Assembly (NCBI RefSeq): GCF_036669915.1
Contig: NC_089315.1
Location: 18,165,010-18,229,009, forward strand
Origin: Pocillopora verrucosa
Taxonomy: Eukaryota > Cnidaria > Anthozoa > Scleractinia > Pocilloporidae
Reading direction: 5' to 3'
DNA length: 64,000 nt
Shown piece after piece: positions 9,089 to 20,813 of this stretch. Under the pieces are notes generated by a model. It had not been told where the DNA came from. It saw nothing but the letters and a program-made list of their open reading frames with translations, and did not search any database. Each line of letters begins with the position of its first letter. Positions within the stretch are counted from its first letter, which is position 1. The position numbers and the translations under genes are program-made.

Positions 9089-11342
9089 ATGTTTTATCCT
9101 GGCTGCGGCCCCTCTATCTTTTCACAAAAATACAAACAATAATTACGGTAACCCTTTTTCATTAGATTTCATCTGCTTTATTACTTTAATTACAGACAAT
9201 ACGATCGGGAAAGGGATTATGCCGACAGAAACATCTGCCAGTTTTTGCTTAAAACTTGCCTTTTATAAATGTAAATATTTTGTAAGTTTCTGGCATTGAT
9301 GTCGTCCGTTTTTAAAGTGGTTCTTTGAAATTTGGAAGCTGCTGTCATATTTTGCAGATATTTGAGTATGTGTCGTGCACACTTGAAGAGGAAATAAATG
9401 GGATTAATATTGCTCAAATTTTGACAATTTCATGTTCAATTTAAACTTAAATGACTTTGATAACCACTTGAATCAAACGGAAATCATGATTTTATGACAA
9501 AGGACCGACTCTAAATGAGAGGTTACAGAATTTGTTTGGAGAAAGTTATTTTCCAAATTTTAATGTCTTTATTTACGACTGAACTCAAGGTCGGATGAGT
9601 TAGCCTCTGCAGGGACTTTGGAAGTGCGGTGCGTCATGATCTACAAGCTGAAAAAAAATACTCGGTGGGTACTTCTTAGTAATGGGGATGTGCCGCTGGA
9701 TGAGATGGTATTTTTCACGACTGGATTGACTATATCAATAGAGTTACTAGAATTGGGTCGCACATTTCCGGGATTTTAAGAGTTAAAAAAATTGTTTTAA
9801 GTAAGAATGTGAAAATGGTAATAACCAAATGCACCAGAATATTTGTATTATTGTTCCGCAGGTAAAAGTTTTAAATGCACCAAAATGTTTTTAATGTAGA
9901 TGAAAAATCAAGTGATCTGCATCGAGTTTAACAAGTAGATTAATTTGTTATAGGATGATCTCCTTAACAGGCTTTATAAAGTAGATGCAATGCCAGAAAG
10001 TGACTAAGTTGGGATCAGGAAAATCACATATGCCTAAACGTGATTGCAATGGTGTCTATAATTGGCCACGGAATAGGTTGAGAGGCCAGCGGTACGAACT
10101 CGGTAAAAATTGACCAAAGTCCCCCCCCCCCCCCCCCCTCCTCTCGTAGGACCTGGCTCTATTTCAAACCAAGACCCACACTCGTTTTCAAACTTGGTCT
10201 CTAAAAGTTGAACTTGGTTCGCGCTTAGCATAAGTAAAAAAAACCTGCACTTCAATGAACAACGGTTCAACCGACTCGGAGCCCAGTGCACTGATCACTG
10301 GACTGAACAAAAATGACTCTTTGAATCAGTTGACCACGCATGTTAAAAGGAGCACCTTGTACGGTCGTACGGTCGTACATCCAAATTCTTTCGGCTTGAT
10401 GGGTTACTAATATTTTGTATAATTATGGGGCTACGCTCTGCGAGCTCCGCTATAACGCGGTAGGGGTTCTGATAGGTCAGCAGCCCATACGCAACAAAAA
10501 TTGACCCTATTTTCAAATTCCCCTCCCCCGAGCTAAAAACCCATTGCCTTAGGCGGTGCATGTCCATGTATCCTATGTGGAGGAGTCATGGGCTCCTCAT
10601 GAATTAATTTCTGTCAGATTAGGGGATCCCATTTAATAGATGTTCCAGCACGGGAGCAGCGATGTCAATTTCTATTTCCGCATAATACTGCCTCCCCCCT
10701 CACCCCGACTTTGTTTCTGAAGTCTTTGTGGCCAAAGAGTGTTTACATTAAAGAGGTTGGGAAACTTGGTTTAACCCTTAAACACCCAGAAGTGCTCAAC
10801 ATGTAACTTCTCCCTACAATATTCAGACATTATCCAGCAGAAATATAATTCTTGTAACGTAATTCTTGTAACTAATTTTCAAGGAAATGTGTAGTAGTTA
10901 GTACGTAATGGAAGGGTTGCCTCGGCTGCTTTAAAAATGCCAAGTTTTTTTTTTTTATCTCCGCGAGGTCATGAAAACCAATTTTAAATGAGAAAGTCCA
11001 ATATTGGAACTGAAATGGAGAGTTTCTTCATTATTTATGATAAATTGAACCGTTGTTCATTGAAGTCCAGGTTTTTTTTTTTTTTTAGCAAAGATTTGAA
11101 AAGTTTAAATGATAAAGACCGAGTTCGACATCTAACTAAGATCAGCACGGTTTTAAATAACTTTTTCCCATAAGCGGCACCCTTGTCTGTACCGTAAGGC
11201 GAAATCCAAACACAGGGCCTGTTTGCAGGATAAACAAACAGAGGTGAGAGCTCTTCATCTATGTAACAATGGCTCACCAATCATAACGCGCACACTTATA
11301 CAGGCACCGCACTGAGGGAAAATAAACACTTTAAGTGACAAT

Positions 11343-11350
11343 ACATATGT
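11343..11350 (+). promoter_or_regulatory. Remnant of upstream block, copy 2
   Basis: The ACATATGT core is kept, but about 166 bp that contain the hairpin half, the GTCACAGTCAGTGGAG start and the CCAAT-like motif in copies 5 and 7 are missing. The deletion joins AAGTGACA directly to ATACATATG. The coding region is intact, so this copy may have lost promoter elements. Confidence 0.55.
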
Positions 11351-11392
11351 TGTACCCTGGCGTCTTCATCGTTGTCTCAGTATCATCTCAAA

Positions 11393-12421
11393 ATGAACAA
11401 AACGTCTTCGTCGTCTTCTGCTGGTGTCAGCCGACTAAACGATACAAATGATGTATATGATCGCACTCAGGGGGAAGGCATTGCAATGTGTAGCGCTTTA
11501 ACGCTAACATTTATTCTAGTTGTCGTGGGAAACTTACTCATCATAGTTATTTTTGCGAAGAACAAAAATATTCGCAAGAAATATTTGTTTCTAGTCGTCA
11601 ATATGGCGTTTGCTGATCTGTTCCTAGGAGCTTTGAGTTTACCAGTATACATTTACGATGTCGGGTATGAGTTCCGCCTATGGACCATGTTCGTTGGAAA
11701 CTTATGGACCGACAAGCCTATCTTAATTTCCTTCATGATCGTTGACACAGCTTTCTCGCAGGCCTCTCTTATTTCTGCAGTGTTCATAACGTGTGAAAGA
11801 TTTTACGCTATACGTTGGCCGTTTAAGCATCGAACATTATCGACACAAGCACACCGCATTGCTATATTTTCAGTGTGGGCACTAGCTCTCCTTATTTCTG
11901 CAATGTGGACCGGTTCAAACCTGTTGTTTTCTTACAAGTACATTATGTTTTTTTGGGGGCCATACACTTTGATTCTCATTTTAATCACATGTGGCTGTAA
12001 CATTGGTATTTGGCAAAAGTTTCAAACTGAAAGAGTCGCCACTTCACATCAAGAAAGCCGAGACTTACAAAACAAGCGCTTAACAAAGACTTTGTTAATT
12101 GTATCTGGCCTTACTTTACTCGCTTGGCTGCCGTTAGTTTTGTTAAACTTTCTAATGTTTGTTTGGGTTTTCCATGTACCAAGACGATTTTATGATATGG
12201 TAAACCTTTTCAACTACTTGAACTCTTTTGTCAATCCAATTTTTTACGCATTAAGAATTGCTGAGTTTCGACGAGCACTGGCTTTATGTTGTACAGGAAG
12301 ACATGTACAAGCAGCTGTAAACACAAAGCTTTCTAAAAGAAGGAAAAAGAGGCACAGAAGGACCGCTGAGTTTAGTGATGACCTGGCTTTCGAACAGAAT
12401 GTTCTGGATACCAAACTCTAA
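11393..12421 (+). CDS. Class A GPCR, array copy 2, intact
   Basis: 342 residues with all helices and motifs of copy 1 (GN, NMAFAD, CERF, LAWLP, NPIFY). The frame is open to 11,372, but the start is placed at the ATG conserved across the array; in copies 3, 5 and 8 an in-frame TAG lies five codons before it. The N-terminus reads MNKTSS, keeping an N-glycosylation sequon. TM6/ECL3 reads FLMFVWVFHVPRRF, shared with copies 5 and 7. Helix 8 is followed by a CC pair that could be palmitoylated. The tail has one repeat unit with SDDLAFEQNVLDT. Its duplication partner is copy 7. The upstream region is deleted. Confidence 0.92.
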   Translation: MNKTSSSSSAGVSRLNDTNDVYDRTQGEGIAMCSALTLTFILVVVGNLLIIVIFAKNKNIRKKYLFLVVNMAFADLFLGALSLPVYIYDVGYEFRLWTMFVGNLWTDKPILISFMIVDTAFSQASLISAVFITCERFYAIRWPFKHRTLSTQAHRIAIFSVWALALLISAMWTGSNLLFSYKYIMFFWGPYTLILILITCGCNIGIWQKFQTERVATSHQESRDLQNKRLTKTLLIVSGLTLLAWLPLVLLNFLMFVWVFHVPRRFYDMVNLFNYLNSFVNPIFYALRIAEFRRALALCCTGRHVQAAVNTKLSKRRKKRHRRTAEFSDDLAFEQNVLDTKL

Positions 12422-13355
12422 AACATATAATTCAAACACTAGCTGGAACTCGATTAAAATGAAATAGGTAGAACACGAGCTGAATATTTTAATGTCAGGA
12501 AGTCGAAGTTAAAAACCTAGTAATGCCTCTCAAATGATGGAAATGACAACGGTAGTGTTAAGTAAAAATTGTTCAAATAAATGAGACATATAATAAGGTA
12601 CTATTCGTCTACATTTAAGTCGGCAATACATGATAGGATAAGAACTGTGTCTTAGTTGACAACTTCCAGGGTCATTACCGGTCAGGTATATTTTCTAAAG
12701 TAACCAGAACTTCAGAAACAGCAAAAAAGGAAGAAAAATGACTCTTTGAAAAAATAATTCCTACTTATCTTTACATTGAAATGTAAATCTCACCATTTCA
12801 AGGACTCACGCTGACGCATGTGCATTACGTATGGGTAGTGAAGCGATGAAAACTCCTAAGCTGGATGGGGAATTGACCTAGCTAGAATCGAGAGATGTTG
12901 GGTATAAACAGAAGACATCAATTTTTTGAACGTGTGAGAAAAAAAAGTTATTGCCGTCAGATGATATTCTACATATGCCAAATTTTTGGCAGGTATTTAT
13001 GTTTGAGGTTTTTAGGAAACTTTTCATAAATTAAACGAATACGGAGGGACAGATGTTCCAAGCTTTTCGAACACGTCCTGGAGGCTAGGAAAGTAGACCG
13101 AAATAAAACTTTTGAAAACTTACACTTTCAATAGTTGCTTGAAAAAGCTTGAATTTACGGAAGGTTCCAGAGGAAATATATCCTTAGATAAACTATTTGA
13201 ACATGTGTCAATAAAAAATAGCATTACAGGAAGACAGTTTCTACTCTCTACCCGTTACCCTAAATAGCACGAATATATCAATAGCTTTCTGACGGATGAA
13301 ACTGTCAGCAAGTTAGAGATTGATTGGAGACCGTCAAGAAAAGCAGTTGGTAATA

Positions 13356-13852
13356 CAGTCAAACCTGTATATAACGGGGTATGGCGGATTGACCGCTTAA
13401 ATCAGGTTGACCGCTTAAATACAGGCTTCACAGAATAGAGATGTTATAAAAAACGATAAAAAAACCCCATTTTATGTCATAAGTAACAACCAAGAGAATA
13501 TTTTTACATTCTTTTGCTGACCACTTCATGTAAAAAACTTGCGCAAAAATATTACCAACATTGATTTCGGGGGAAATAAATGGATTAAATTTTGCTTGAA
13601 AGAGAATTCTTCGCTTAGTTCGAGCTGTACGGTTCCGCTCTCAGTGACCATTCAATACAAGTGGAAAATAGTACAAACAAGCCGCAAGGACTCAGGGAAG
13701 GGTGAGCACGACCGCTTAATAGAGGCGACCGCTTAAGAGAGTTGAGAAATTACAGTAGTAAAGGGCAACAAATTTCGGGACTTCGAAAACCGACCGTTAG
13801 ATACAGGGTGACCGCTTAATACGGTGCCGCGTAATACATGCAGGTTGGACTG
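13356..13852. mobile_element. TA-flanked MITE-like element, unit 2
   Basis: Starts CAGTCAAACCTG after TA and ends CAGGTTGGACTG before TA, about 497 bp. Internal GACCGCTTAA repeats are present, with no ORF of note. Confidence 0.6.
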
Positions 13853-14314
13853 TACTCGGCTTTCCAAATTCAGCTTGAGACGCTTTTAAGCTAACGGTTG
13901 AAGAATAATTCAACCGAGGGAGGATTTTAATGACCTGAAGAGGCTAAAAAAGGGAAAAATAACACAGTACTTCAGTGCAATGCAATTGACATCTTTTGGC
14001 AAAGATGCGCTTAAAATTTGATTGTAGAGCGTTGATTTTCTTCCCAGAATTTCCGCAGCATCGAGTATTTTTATATTGCGCCTACATCTGTTGGCTCACG
14101 CAACGGATATCGCTGAGAATGAGAGACTGCGTGACGACTTAGGTCGGTCTTCTGTGTCATAAAGGTGGTAACCAATGGCCAACTTAACTTCGTAGAAACT
14201 CTCACCGATAGGTGAGTTTTTGGGTAAAGGGGTCGGTTTCAGTTTTTAAAGAAACTATGGTTCCGGGAGGGGGGGGGAAGAATTACATGATAATTTGGTT
14301 TTAGCAATTGAGTT

Positions 14315-14939
14315 ATTGCATTATGAATTTATGCATTATTGAACCAATTTTTAGTTACGCAGATACAGCCTGGGGTGAACTACCCGAGAGCAGTATCACT
14401 AGTCTGCAACGATTACAAAATCGAGCCGCGAAAATCGTCACCTGTCAGAAAAGTACAAGGACAGCCCGAAATATTGTAAATTGGCCAGATTTAGAAACAC
14501 TGCGAAAAATACACAAATGTATTTTAGTATATAAATGTTTACGGAATTTCGTTCCTATATACTTAAAAAACTATTTTAAGGTAAACAATGATGTACACAA
14601 TTACAACACTAGGCAGAGGAGAAATATTCACCCAGATAAAACAAATCTTGTTCTTGGGGGGCGAACTTTTAAAAATTCAGGGCGTTTAGCTTTTAACTCA
14701 CTGCCAAGCAGAATCAAAGAGGCAAGTTCTCTAGCAATTTTTAAACGCCTTCTTAAAGGACATTTTATCTGATTTTTTTTTCTCCCCTTTTGTAAATTTT
14801 AGCAAATTTTACCTAACCTTGTAATCTTATTGTAAATGTTTATATGTAATTTTTATTGAACCCAGGGCCCCTAAGGATACCAGCCTTGCAGCTGACTGGG
14901 CTACCCTGGTAAAATAAAGTTGTCTTGTCTTGTCTTGTC
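14315..14939 (+). mobile_element. 5'-truncated LINE insertion
   Basis: A 625-bp insertion flanked by TTGAGTT at 14,308-14,314 and 14,940-14,946. The empty site is seen in other units as AGCAACTGAGTTGATC. It holds the end of a reverse-transcriptase ORF and a short 3' region ending in AATAAAG plus a TTGTC/TCTTG microsatellite. A short repeat tail instead of poly(A) is typical of CR1/L2-type LINEs. The last base of the upstream tail overlaps the second target copy, so the duplication length is uncertain by a base or two. Confidence 0.8.
14323..14772 (+). pseudogene. C-terminal end of LINE reverse transcriptase ORF
   Basis: About 149 open residues from the first ATG. Recognisable signatures are SYADTAWGELP, LQRLQNRAAKIVT and, near the end, GGRTFKNSGRLAFNSLPSRI followed by FKRLLKGHF. 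These match the region after the RT catalytic domain in non-LTR retrotransposons. The RT core, endonuclease and ORF1 are missing, so it cannot move by itself. The frame is undamaged, which suggests a fairly young insertion. The frame extends upstream into target DNA only by chance. Confidence 0.75.
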
Positions 14940-17309
14940 TTGAGTTGATCGTGTGAATTGGCCACTATAGAGAATTTGTAAAGCTGACGTTCCGAACGTA
15001 ACGTTAGCTGTTGTTCAGAGCGAAATGAGTTAAGTAGTAGGCATGTAGGTGGGAAAATTTTCAGACTTTCTGGTCAGAGATACAGGCATAGGAGAAAATG
15101 GAACCACTTCACAACGCTCTTTGACCTTATGACTTTTTGATTCTTTCTGATGCTCACTGGTTCTCCTGAGATAGAGGACATTCCTCGCAACTAAACTATT
15201 AAAGGTTTATATTGACAGATATTCTGAATACTTCGAACATCTTAATTAAAAAGAGCAATATGACATTACATATTTACTGGATCTTTTTACCAAAATAAAT
15301 GGACGTGATTTGCATAGTTCATTTAAGCGATAATAGCGCAGTAAAACCAGACTAATATCTTCGACACGCACACTCAAGAATTATATATTTATTTATTAGC
15401 TGTTCGGCACTTGGGAGATATATTCCGACAAACAAAATACAAACAAGGATTACGGTTACACATTTCAATAGATTTTATCTGTTTTATCATTTCGACATGC
15501 CGACAGAAACATCTGCCACTTTTTGCTTAAAACTTACCTTTTATAAATGTAAATATTTTGTAATTGATGTCGTCCGTTCTTTGAAATTTGGAAGCTGCTC
15601 TCATATTTTGCAGATATTTGAGTATGTGTCGTGCACACTTGAAGAGGAAATAAATAGGATTAATATTGCTCAAATTTTGACAATTTCATGTTCAATTTAA
15701 ACTTAAATGACTTTGATAACCACTTTAATCAAACAGAAATCATGATTTTATGACACAGGACCGACTTTAAATGAGAGGTTTTTACGACTGAACTCAAAAG
15801 TTGGATGAGTTAGCCTCTGTAGGGACTTTGGAGGCGCAATGTGTCATGAACTACAAGCTGGAAAAAAATACTCGGCGGGTACTTCCTGGTAATGGGGATG
15901 TGCCGCTGGATGAGGTCGCATTTTTCACGACTGGATTGACTATGTCAATAGAGTTACCAGAATGGGGTCACACATTTTCGGAATTTTAAAAGTAAGTAAA
16001 TTGCTTTAAGTAGAGATGTGAAAATATAATTGTCTTTCCCTTTGGTTCCATCGGAGTTGAAACGAAAATGACTTTAGTATGTCATCCGAAGTGTCATCCT
16101 CTTGCAGAATACCATCAGTTTACGACCGGAATGATCGAATCCATACACGTTTTCCAATCGATGGATAGGGTATACCTATATTTCACGCCTGGAGTTGACT
16201 ATAAACTGGATTGCGTTTTCAGTAGAGTTCATATATTGGGTTTACATATTTTCGGGACTTTGGGGTGAAGAAAATTTCTGGTACGTAGGGATTTAAAAAT
16301 AAGAAGAAGAATCGCGGTTAAATTCTTGTTACCGTATCACCAAAAGTGACTAAGATGGGGTCTATAATTGGCCACAGAACAGACTATAATGCGGTAGGGT
16401 TCTGATAGGTCAGCGGCCCATACGCAACAAAAATTTACTCTATTTTCAAATTCCCCTCCCCCGACCCTAGAACTCATTATCTCAGGCGGCGCATATCTAT
16501 GTATCCTATGTGGAGGAGTCATGGGCTCCTCATGAATTAATTTCTGTCAGATTAGGGGATCACATTTAATAGATGTTCCAGCAGTGGAGCAGCGATGTTT
16601 TTTATTGAAATAAAATTATTTTTCCGCATAATACTGCCTCCCTCTCAACCCGACTTTGTTTCTGCAGTCGTTGTGATCAAAGAGTGTTTACATCAAAGAG
16701 GTCGGGAAGCTTAGTTTAACCCTTAAACTCCCGGAAGTGCTCAACATGTAACTTCTTCCTACAATATTGACACATTATCCAGCAGAAATGTAATAAGAAT
16801 ATTCAAATTAATAAAGTAGAAGTTGCTATCTCGATTTAACAGGAAATTCTTGTCACTAATTTACAAGGAAATGTGTAGTAGTTAGTATGTAATGGAAGGG
16901 TTGCCTCGGCTGCTATAAAAATGTCAAGTTTTTTTTTTATCCCGGCGAGGTCATGAAACTAATTTTTAATGAGAAAGTCCAATATTGGAACTGAAATGGA
17001 GAGTTTCTTCAATTTTTATGATAAATTGAACCGTTGTTCATTGAAGTGCAGGTTTTTTTTTTTTTTAAAGCAAAGATTTGAAAAGTTTAAGTGGTAAAGA
17101 CCAAGTTCGACATCTTACTAAGATCAGCACGATTTTTAATAATTTTTTCCCATAAGCGGCACCCTTGTCTGTGCGAAATCCAAACGCAGGGCCTGTTTGC
17201 GGGATAAACAAACGGCAGTGAGAGCTCTACATCTATTTCACAATGGGTCACCCATCAGAACGCGTGCATTTATACAAGCACCGCACTGAGGGTAAATAAA
17301 CACTTTTAA

Positions 17310-17354
17310 GTGATAGTTGCAGGGCATGTTAAAACATGCACCTACAGCTGTCAC
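17310..17354. repeat. Upstream hairpin, copy 3
   Basis: Inverted repeat with GTGATAGTTGC and GCATGTT on the left and AACATGC and AGCTGTCAC on the right. It lies about 230 bp before the copy 3 start. The best preserved version is before copy 8 (47,011-47,056). Confidence 0.5.
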
Positions 17355-17471
17355 TTATTACTTTTCAGTGATAACATCATAAAGATCACCATTTTTAATA
17401 AGAGAAATGTACAAAGAGAAAAAAACTTCGTCCTCCGCAATTTAATGGGCGATCTCTGTCATCGATAAGAT

Positions 17472-17581
17472 GTCACAGTCAGTGGAGTGCTTGCATTCAT
17501 AATTAGTCAGTGAACAGTAAAGAGGCATAAAACATATGTTGTACCCTGGCTTCTTCATCGTTATCTTAGTATCATCTCAAA
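17472..17581 (+). promoter_or_regulatory. Conserved proximal upstream block, copy 3
   Basis: Starts GTCACAGTCAGTGGAG. The palindrome AACATATGTT is at 17,531-17,540 and is followed by GTACCCTGG, the second sequence class. It ends with CTTAGTATCATCTCAAAATG, which contains the in-frame TAG that fixes the start codon. Confidence 0.5.
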
Positions 17582-18559
17582 ATGAACAAAAAGTCTTCGT
17601 CATCTTCTTCTAGTGTCAGCCGACGAAACGGTACAAATGATGCATATGATCGCACACAGGGCGAAAGCATTGCATTGTGCAGCGCTTTAACGCTAACATT
17701 TATTCTAGTTGTCGTGGGAAACTTACTCACCATAACTATTTTTGCGAGGAACAAAAATATTCGCAAGAAATATTGGTTTCTAGTTGTTAACATGGCGTTT
17801 GCTGATCTGTTCCTAGGAGCTTTGAGTTTACCAGTATACATTTACGATGTCGGGTATGGATTCCACCTATGGACCACGTTCGTTGGAAACTTATGGACCA
17901 ACAAGCCTATCTTAATTTCCTACATGATCGTTGACACAGCTTTCTCGCAGGCTTCTCTTATTTCTGCAGTGTTCATAACGTGTGAAAGATTTTACGCCAT
18001 ACGTTGGCCGTTTAAGCATCGTACATTATCGACACAAGCATACCGCATTGCTATATTTTTAGTGTGGGCACTAGCTCTCCTTATTTCTGCAATGTGGACC
18101 GGTTCAAACCTATTATTTTCTTACAAGTACACTATGTTTTTTTGGGGGCCATACACTTTGATTCTAATTTTAATCACATGTGGCTGTAACATTGGTATTT
18201 GGCAAAAGTTTCAAACTGGAACAGGCGCCGCTTCACATCAAGAAAGCCGAGACTTACAAAACAAGCGCTTAACTAAGACTTTGTTAATTGTATCTGGCCT
18301 TACTTTACTAGCTTGGCTGCCGCTAGTTTTGTTAAACTTACTAATGTTTGTTTGGTTTTTCCATGTACCAAGACGATTTTATCATGCAGTAAACCTTTTC
18401 AACTACTTGAACTCTTTTGTCAATCCAATTTTTTACGCATTAAGAATTGCTGAATTTCGACGAGCACTGCCTTTATGTTGTACAGGAAGACATTTGCAAG
18501 CAGCTGTAAACACAAAGTTTTCTCAAAACAAGGAAAGAGAGGCACAGAAGGACCGCTGA
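17582..18559 (+). CDS. Class A GPCR, array copy 3, with frameshifted tail
   Basis: 325 residues. All seven helices and the NPIFY motif are intact, but the cytoplasmic tail leaves the family frame after about residue 313. An extra C in TCTCAAAACAAGG (TCTAAAACAAGG in copy 8) shifts the frame, giving a short QNKEREAQKDR end. The two EFSREL-type repeat units that follow (to about 18,656) are no longer translated. The N-terminus is MNKKSS, which loses the first sequon; NGT at 16-18 remains. It may still be a working receptor with a shorter tail. The partner is copy 8. Confidence 0.85.
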   Translation: MNKKSSSSSSSVSRRNGTNDAYDRTQGESIALCSALTLTFILVVVGNLLTITIFARNKNIRKKYWFLVVNMAFADLFLGALSLPVYIYDVGYGFHLWTTFVGNLWTNKPILISYMIVDTAFSQASLISAVFITCERFYAIRWPFKHRTLSTQAYRIAIFLVWALALLISAMWTGSNLLFSYKYTMFFWGPYTLILILITCGCNIGIWQKFQTGTGAASHQESRDLQNKRLTKTLLIVSGLTLLAWLPLVLLNLLMFVWFFHVPRRFYHAVNLFNYLNSFVNPIFYALRIAEFRRALPLCCTGRHLQAAVNTKFSQNKEREAQKDR

Positions 18560-20336
18560 GTTTAGTCGTGAACTGGCTTTCGAACAAGATGTTATAGATA
18601 TTGAGTTTAGTCGTGAACTGGCTTTCGAACAGGATGTTCTGGATACCAAACTGTAAATACATAATTCAAACACTAGCTGGAACTCGATTAAAATGAAATA
18701 GGTAGAGCAGGAGCTGAATATTTTAATGTCAGGAAGTCGAAGTTAAAAACCTAGTAATGCCTCTTAAATGATGGAAATGACAACAGTAGTGTTAAGTAAA
18801 AATTGTTCAAATAAATGAGACATATAATTAGGCACTATTCGTGTACATTTAAGTCGACAATACATGACAGGATAAGAACTGTGTCTTAGTTGACAACTTC
18901 CAGAGTCATTACTGGTCAGGTATATTTTCTAAAGTAACCAGAACTTCAGAAACAGCAAAAAAGGAAGAAAAATAACTCTTTGAATGGCAGAAAAGCGCAA
19001 AATATAATTATGATATTAGGTTGTAGATTTATTCCATTTTAGGGAAACAGCTTCGTCAGATCTCATGACATGGAGCCCTCTGCTTTACTGTTTTATTTTT
19101 CATTGCGTTTTATAGTTGTATGTTTTCTGTCTTTTTCATTGTCGATTCACCTCAGTAAAATTAACGGGAACGCTGGCTCTTTGCCCGATGGTAGTAAACA
19201 AGAGAATAGTTTGCCAGTTTCTCCCATTGATCGCTGACTCACACGGAGAAATGCTTGCTCATTTACGCATAATACTAAGTAAGGACTTTCTATTTCTCGT
19301 TAAATATACTAGACAAGGAAGAAAAGTAATATAAAAAATTTTAATTTGCATGATAAAGAATTTTGTAAAGATAAAGAGTTCGAACAGATGTACCAAAGGT
19401 GTCTGCACAAAGACACCTTATGGTATAGGATACGATCACAAAAGAAACAGTTCAAAATATAAACTATAAGATAAGTATACGATTACTATAAGATTAGTAT
19501 ACGATCATGTGGTAAAAACAAAAAAGTGACACACGAAGCAGAGGCGAGGGTGTCATTAATCACGTTCTTACCACATTTTGACATCTTCTCTAATCTATTA
19601 CTGTAGAGATCCACGGCAACGTGGAATATATTTGTCGTATATGACTAATATATACTCCCTCTAGTCTGACAATACATTATAACGAAGAACCAATCAAGAT
19701 GCATGTATCATTCATTTTATCGCTTCGATATTTATATGCAGTCGTCAAAATTTTGAGTGGAAAAAGTAATTCATACTTATCGTTACATTGAAATGTAAAT
19801 CTCACCATTTCAAGGACTCACGCTGACATATTTGCATTAAGTATGGGAAGTGAAGCGATAAAATCTCCTAAGCAGGATGGGGAATTGACCTAGCTAGAAT
19901 AGAGAGATGTTGGTTATAAACAAGAAGACATCAATTTTTTGAACGTGTGTGAAAAAAAAGTTATTACGGTCAGGTATTTATGTTTGAGGTTTTTAGGAAA
20001 CTTTTCATAAATTAAGTAAATATTGAGGGACAGATGTTCCAAGCTTTTCAAACATATCCTGGAGGCTAGGAAAGTAGACCGAAATAAAACTTTTGACAAC
20101 TTACAGTTTTAATAGTCACCTGAAAAGGCTTGAGTTCACGGAAGGTTCCAGAGGAAATATATCCTTAGATAAACTATTTGAACATGAGTCAATGAAAAAA
20201 AGCATTACAGGAAGACAGTTTCTACTCTCTACCCGTTACCCTAAATAGCACGAATATATCAATAGCTTTCTGACGGATGAAACTGTCAGCAAGTTAGAGA
20301 TTGATTGGAGACCGTCAAGAAACGCAGTTGGTAATA

Positions 20337-20813
20337 CAGTCAAACCTGTATTTAACGGGGTATGGCGGATTGACCACTTAAATCAGGTTGACCGCTTAAA
20401 TACAGGCTCCACAGAATAGAGATGTTATAAAAAAAAAACGCCATTTTATGTCATAAGTGACAACCAAGAGAATATTTTTACATTCTTTTGCTGACCACTT
20501 CATGTAAAAAATATTACCAACATTGATTTCGGGGGAAATAAATGGATGAAATTTTGCTTGAAAGAGAAATCTTCGCTTAGTTTGAGCTGTACGGTTCCGC
20601 TCTCAGTGACCGTTCAATACAAGTGAAAAATAATACAAACAAGCCGCAAGGACTCAGTGAAGGGTGAGCACGACCGCTTAATAGAGGCGACGCTTAATAG
20701 AGTTGAGAAATTATAGTAGTAAAGGGCAACAAATTTCGGGACTTTGAAAACCAACCGTTAGATACAGGGTGACCGCTTAATACGGTGCCGCGTAATACAT
20801 GCAGGTTGGACTG
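20337..20813. mobile_element. TA-flanked MITE-like element, unit 3
   Basis: About 477 bp, from CAGTCAAACCTG to CAGGTTGGACTG. The right flanking TA has mutated to CA. Otherwise it matches the unit 2 copy. Confidence 0.55.

Larger units (their letters stand above)
3775..11392. other. Spacer between GPCR copies 1 and 2
   Basis: A 7.6-kb stretch without a recognised gene. In order it holds the copy 1 3' flank with poly(A) signal, a 22-bp VNTR, a hairpin MITE, the TA-flanked MITE (4972-5453) and spacer blocks. About 2.2 kb (roughly 6945-9124) is absent from the other units. After it come block A (9590-9780), a poly-C tract near 10,120 and the upstream flank of copy 2. The spacer between copies 6 and 7 is the counterpart but is about 4.5 kb shorter. 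Confidence 0.7.
12422..17581. other. Spacer between GPCR copies 2 and 3
   Basis: No host gene is recognised. It contains a candidate poly(A) signal (AATAAA at 12,576), the TA-flanked MITE, a LINE 3' end (14,315-14,939), block A (about 15,780-16,000), block B (about 16,040-16,640) and the copy 3 upstream flank. It is collinear with the spacer between copies 7 and 8, except that the latter has a deletion that removes the LINE site. Confidence 0.7.

Noticed and set aside
10122..10140. Poly-C tract as a regulatory or G-quadruplex site
   Set aside because: Length varies freely between units (about 7 to 19) and only one run is present, so a quadruplex is not supported.
15801..15989. 62-residue frame in block A, open in four units
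   Set aside because: No ATG at the start, frames shifted at about 22,740 and 33,770, and no recognised domain. Recent duplication alone can explain the conservation.
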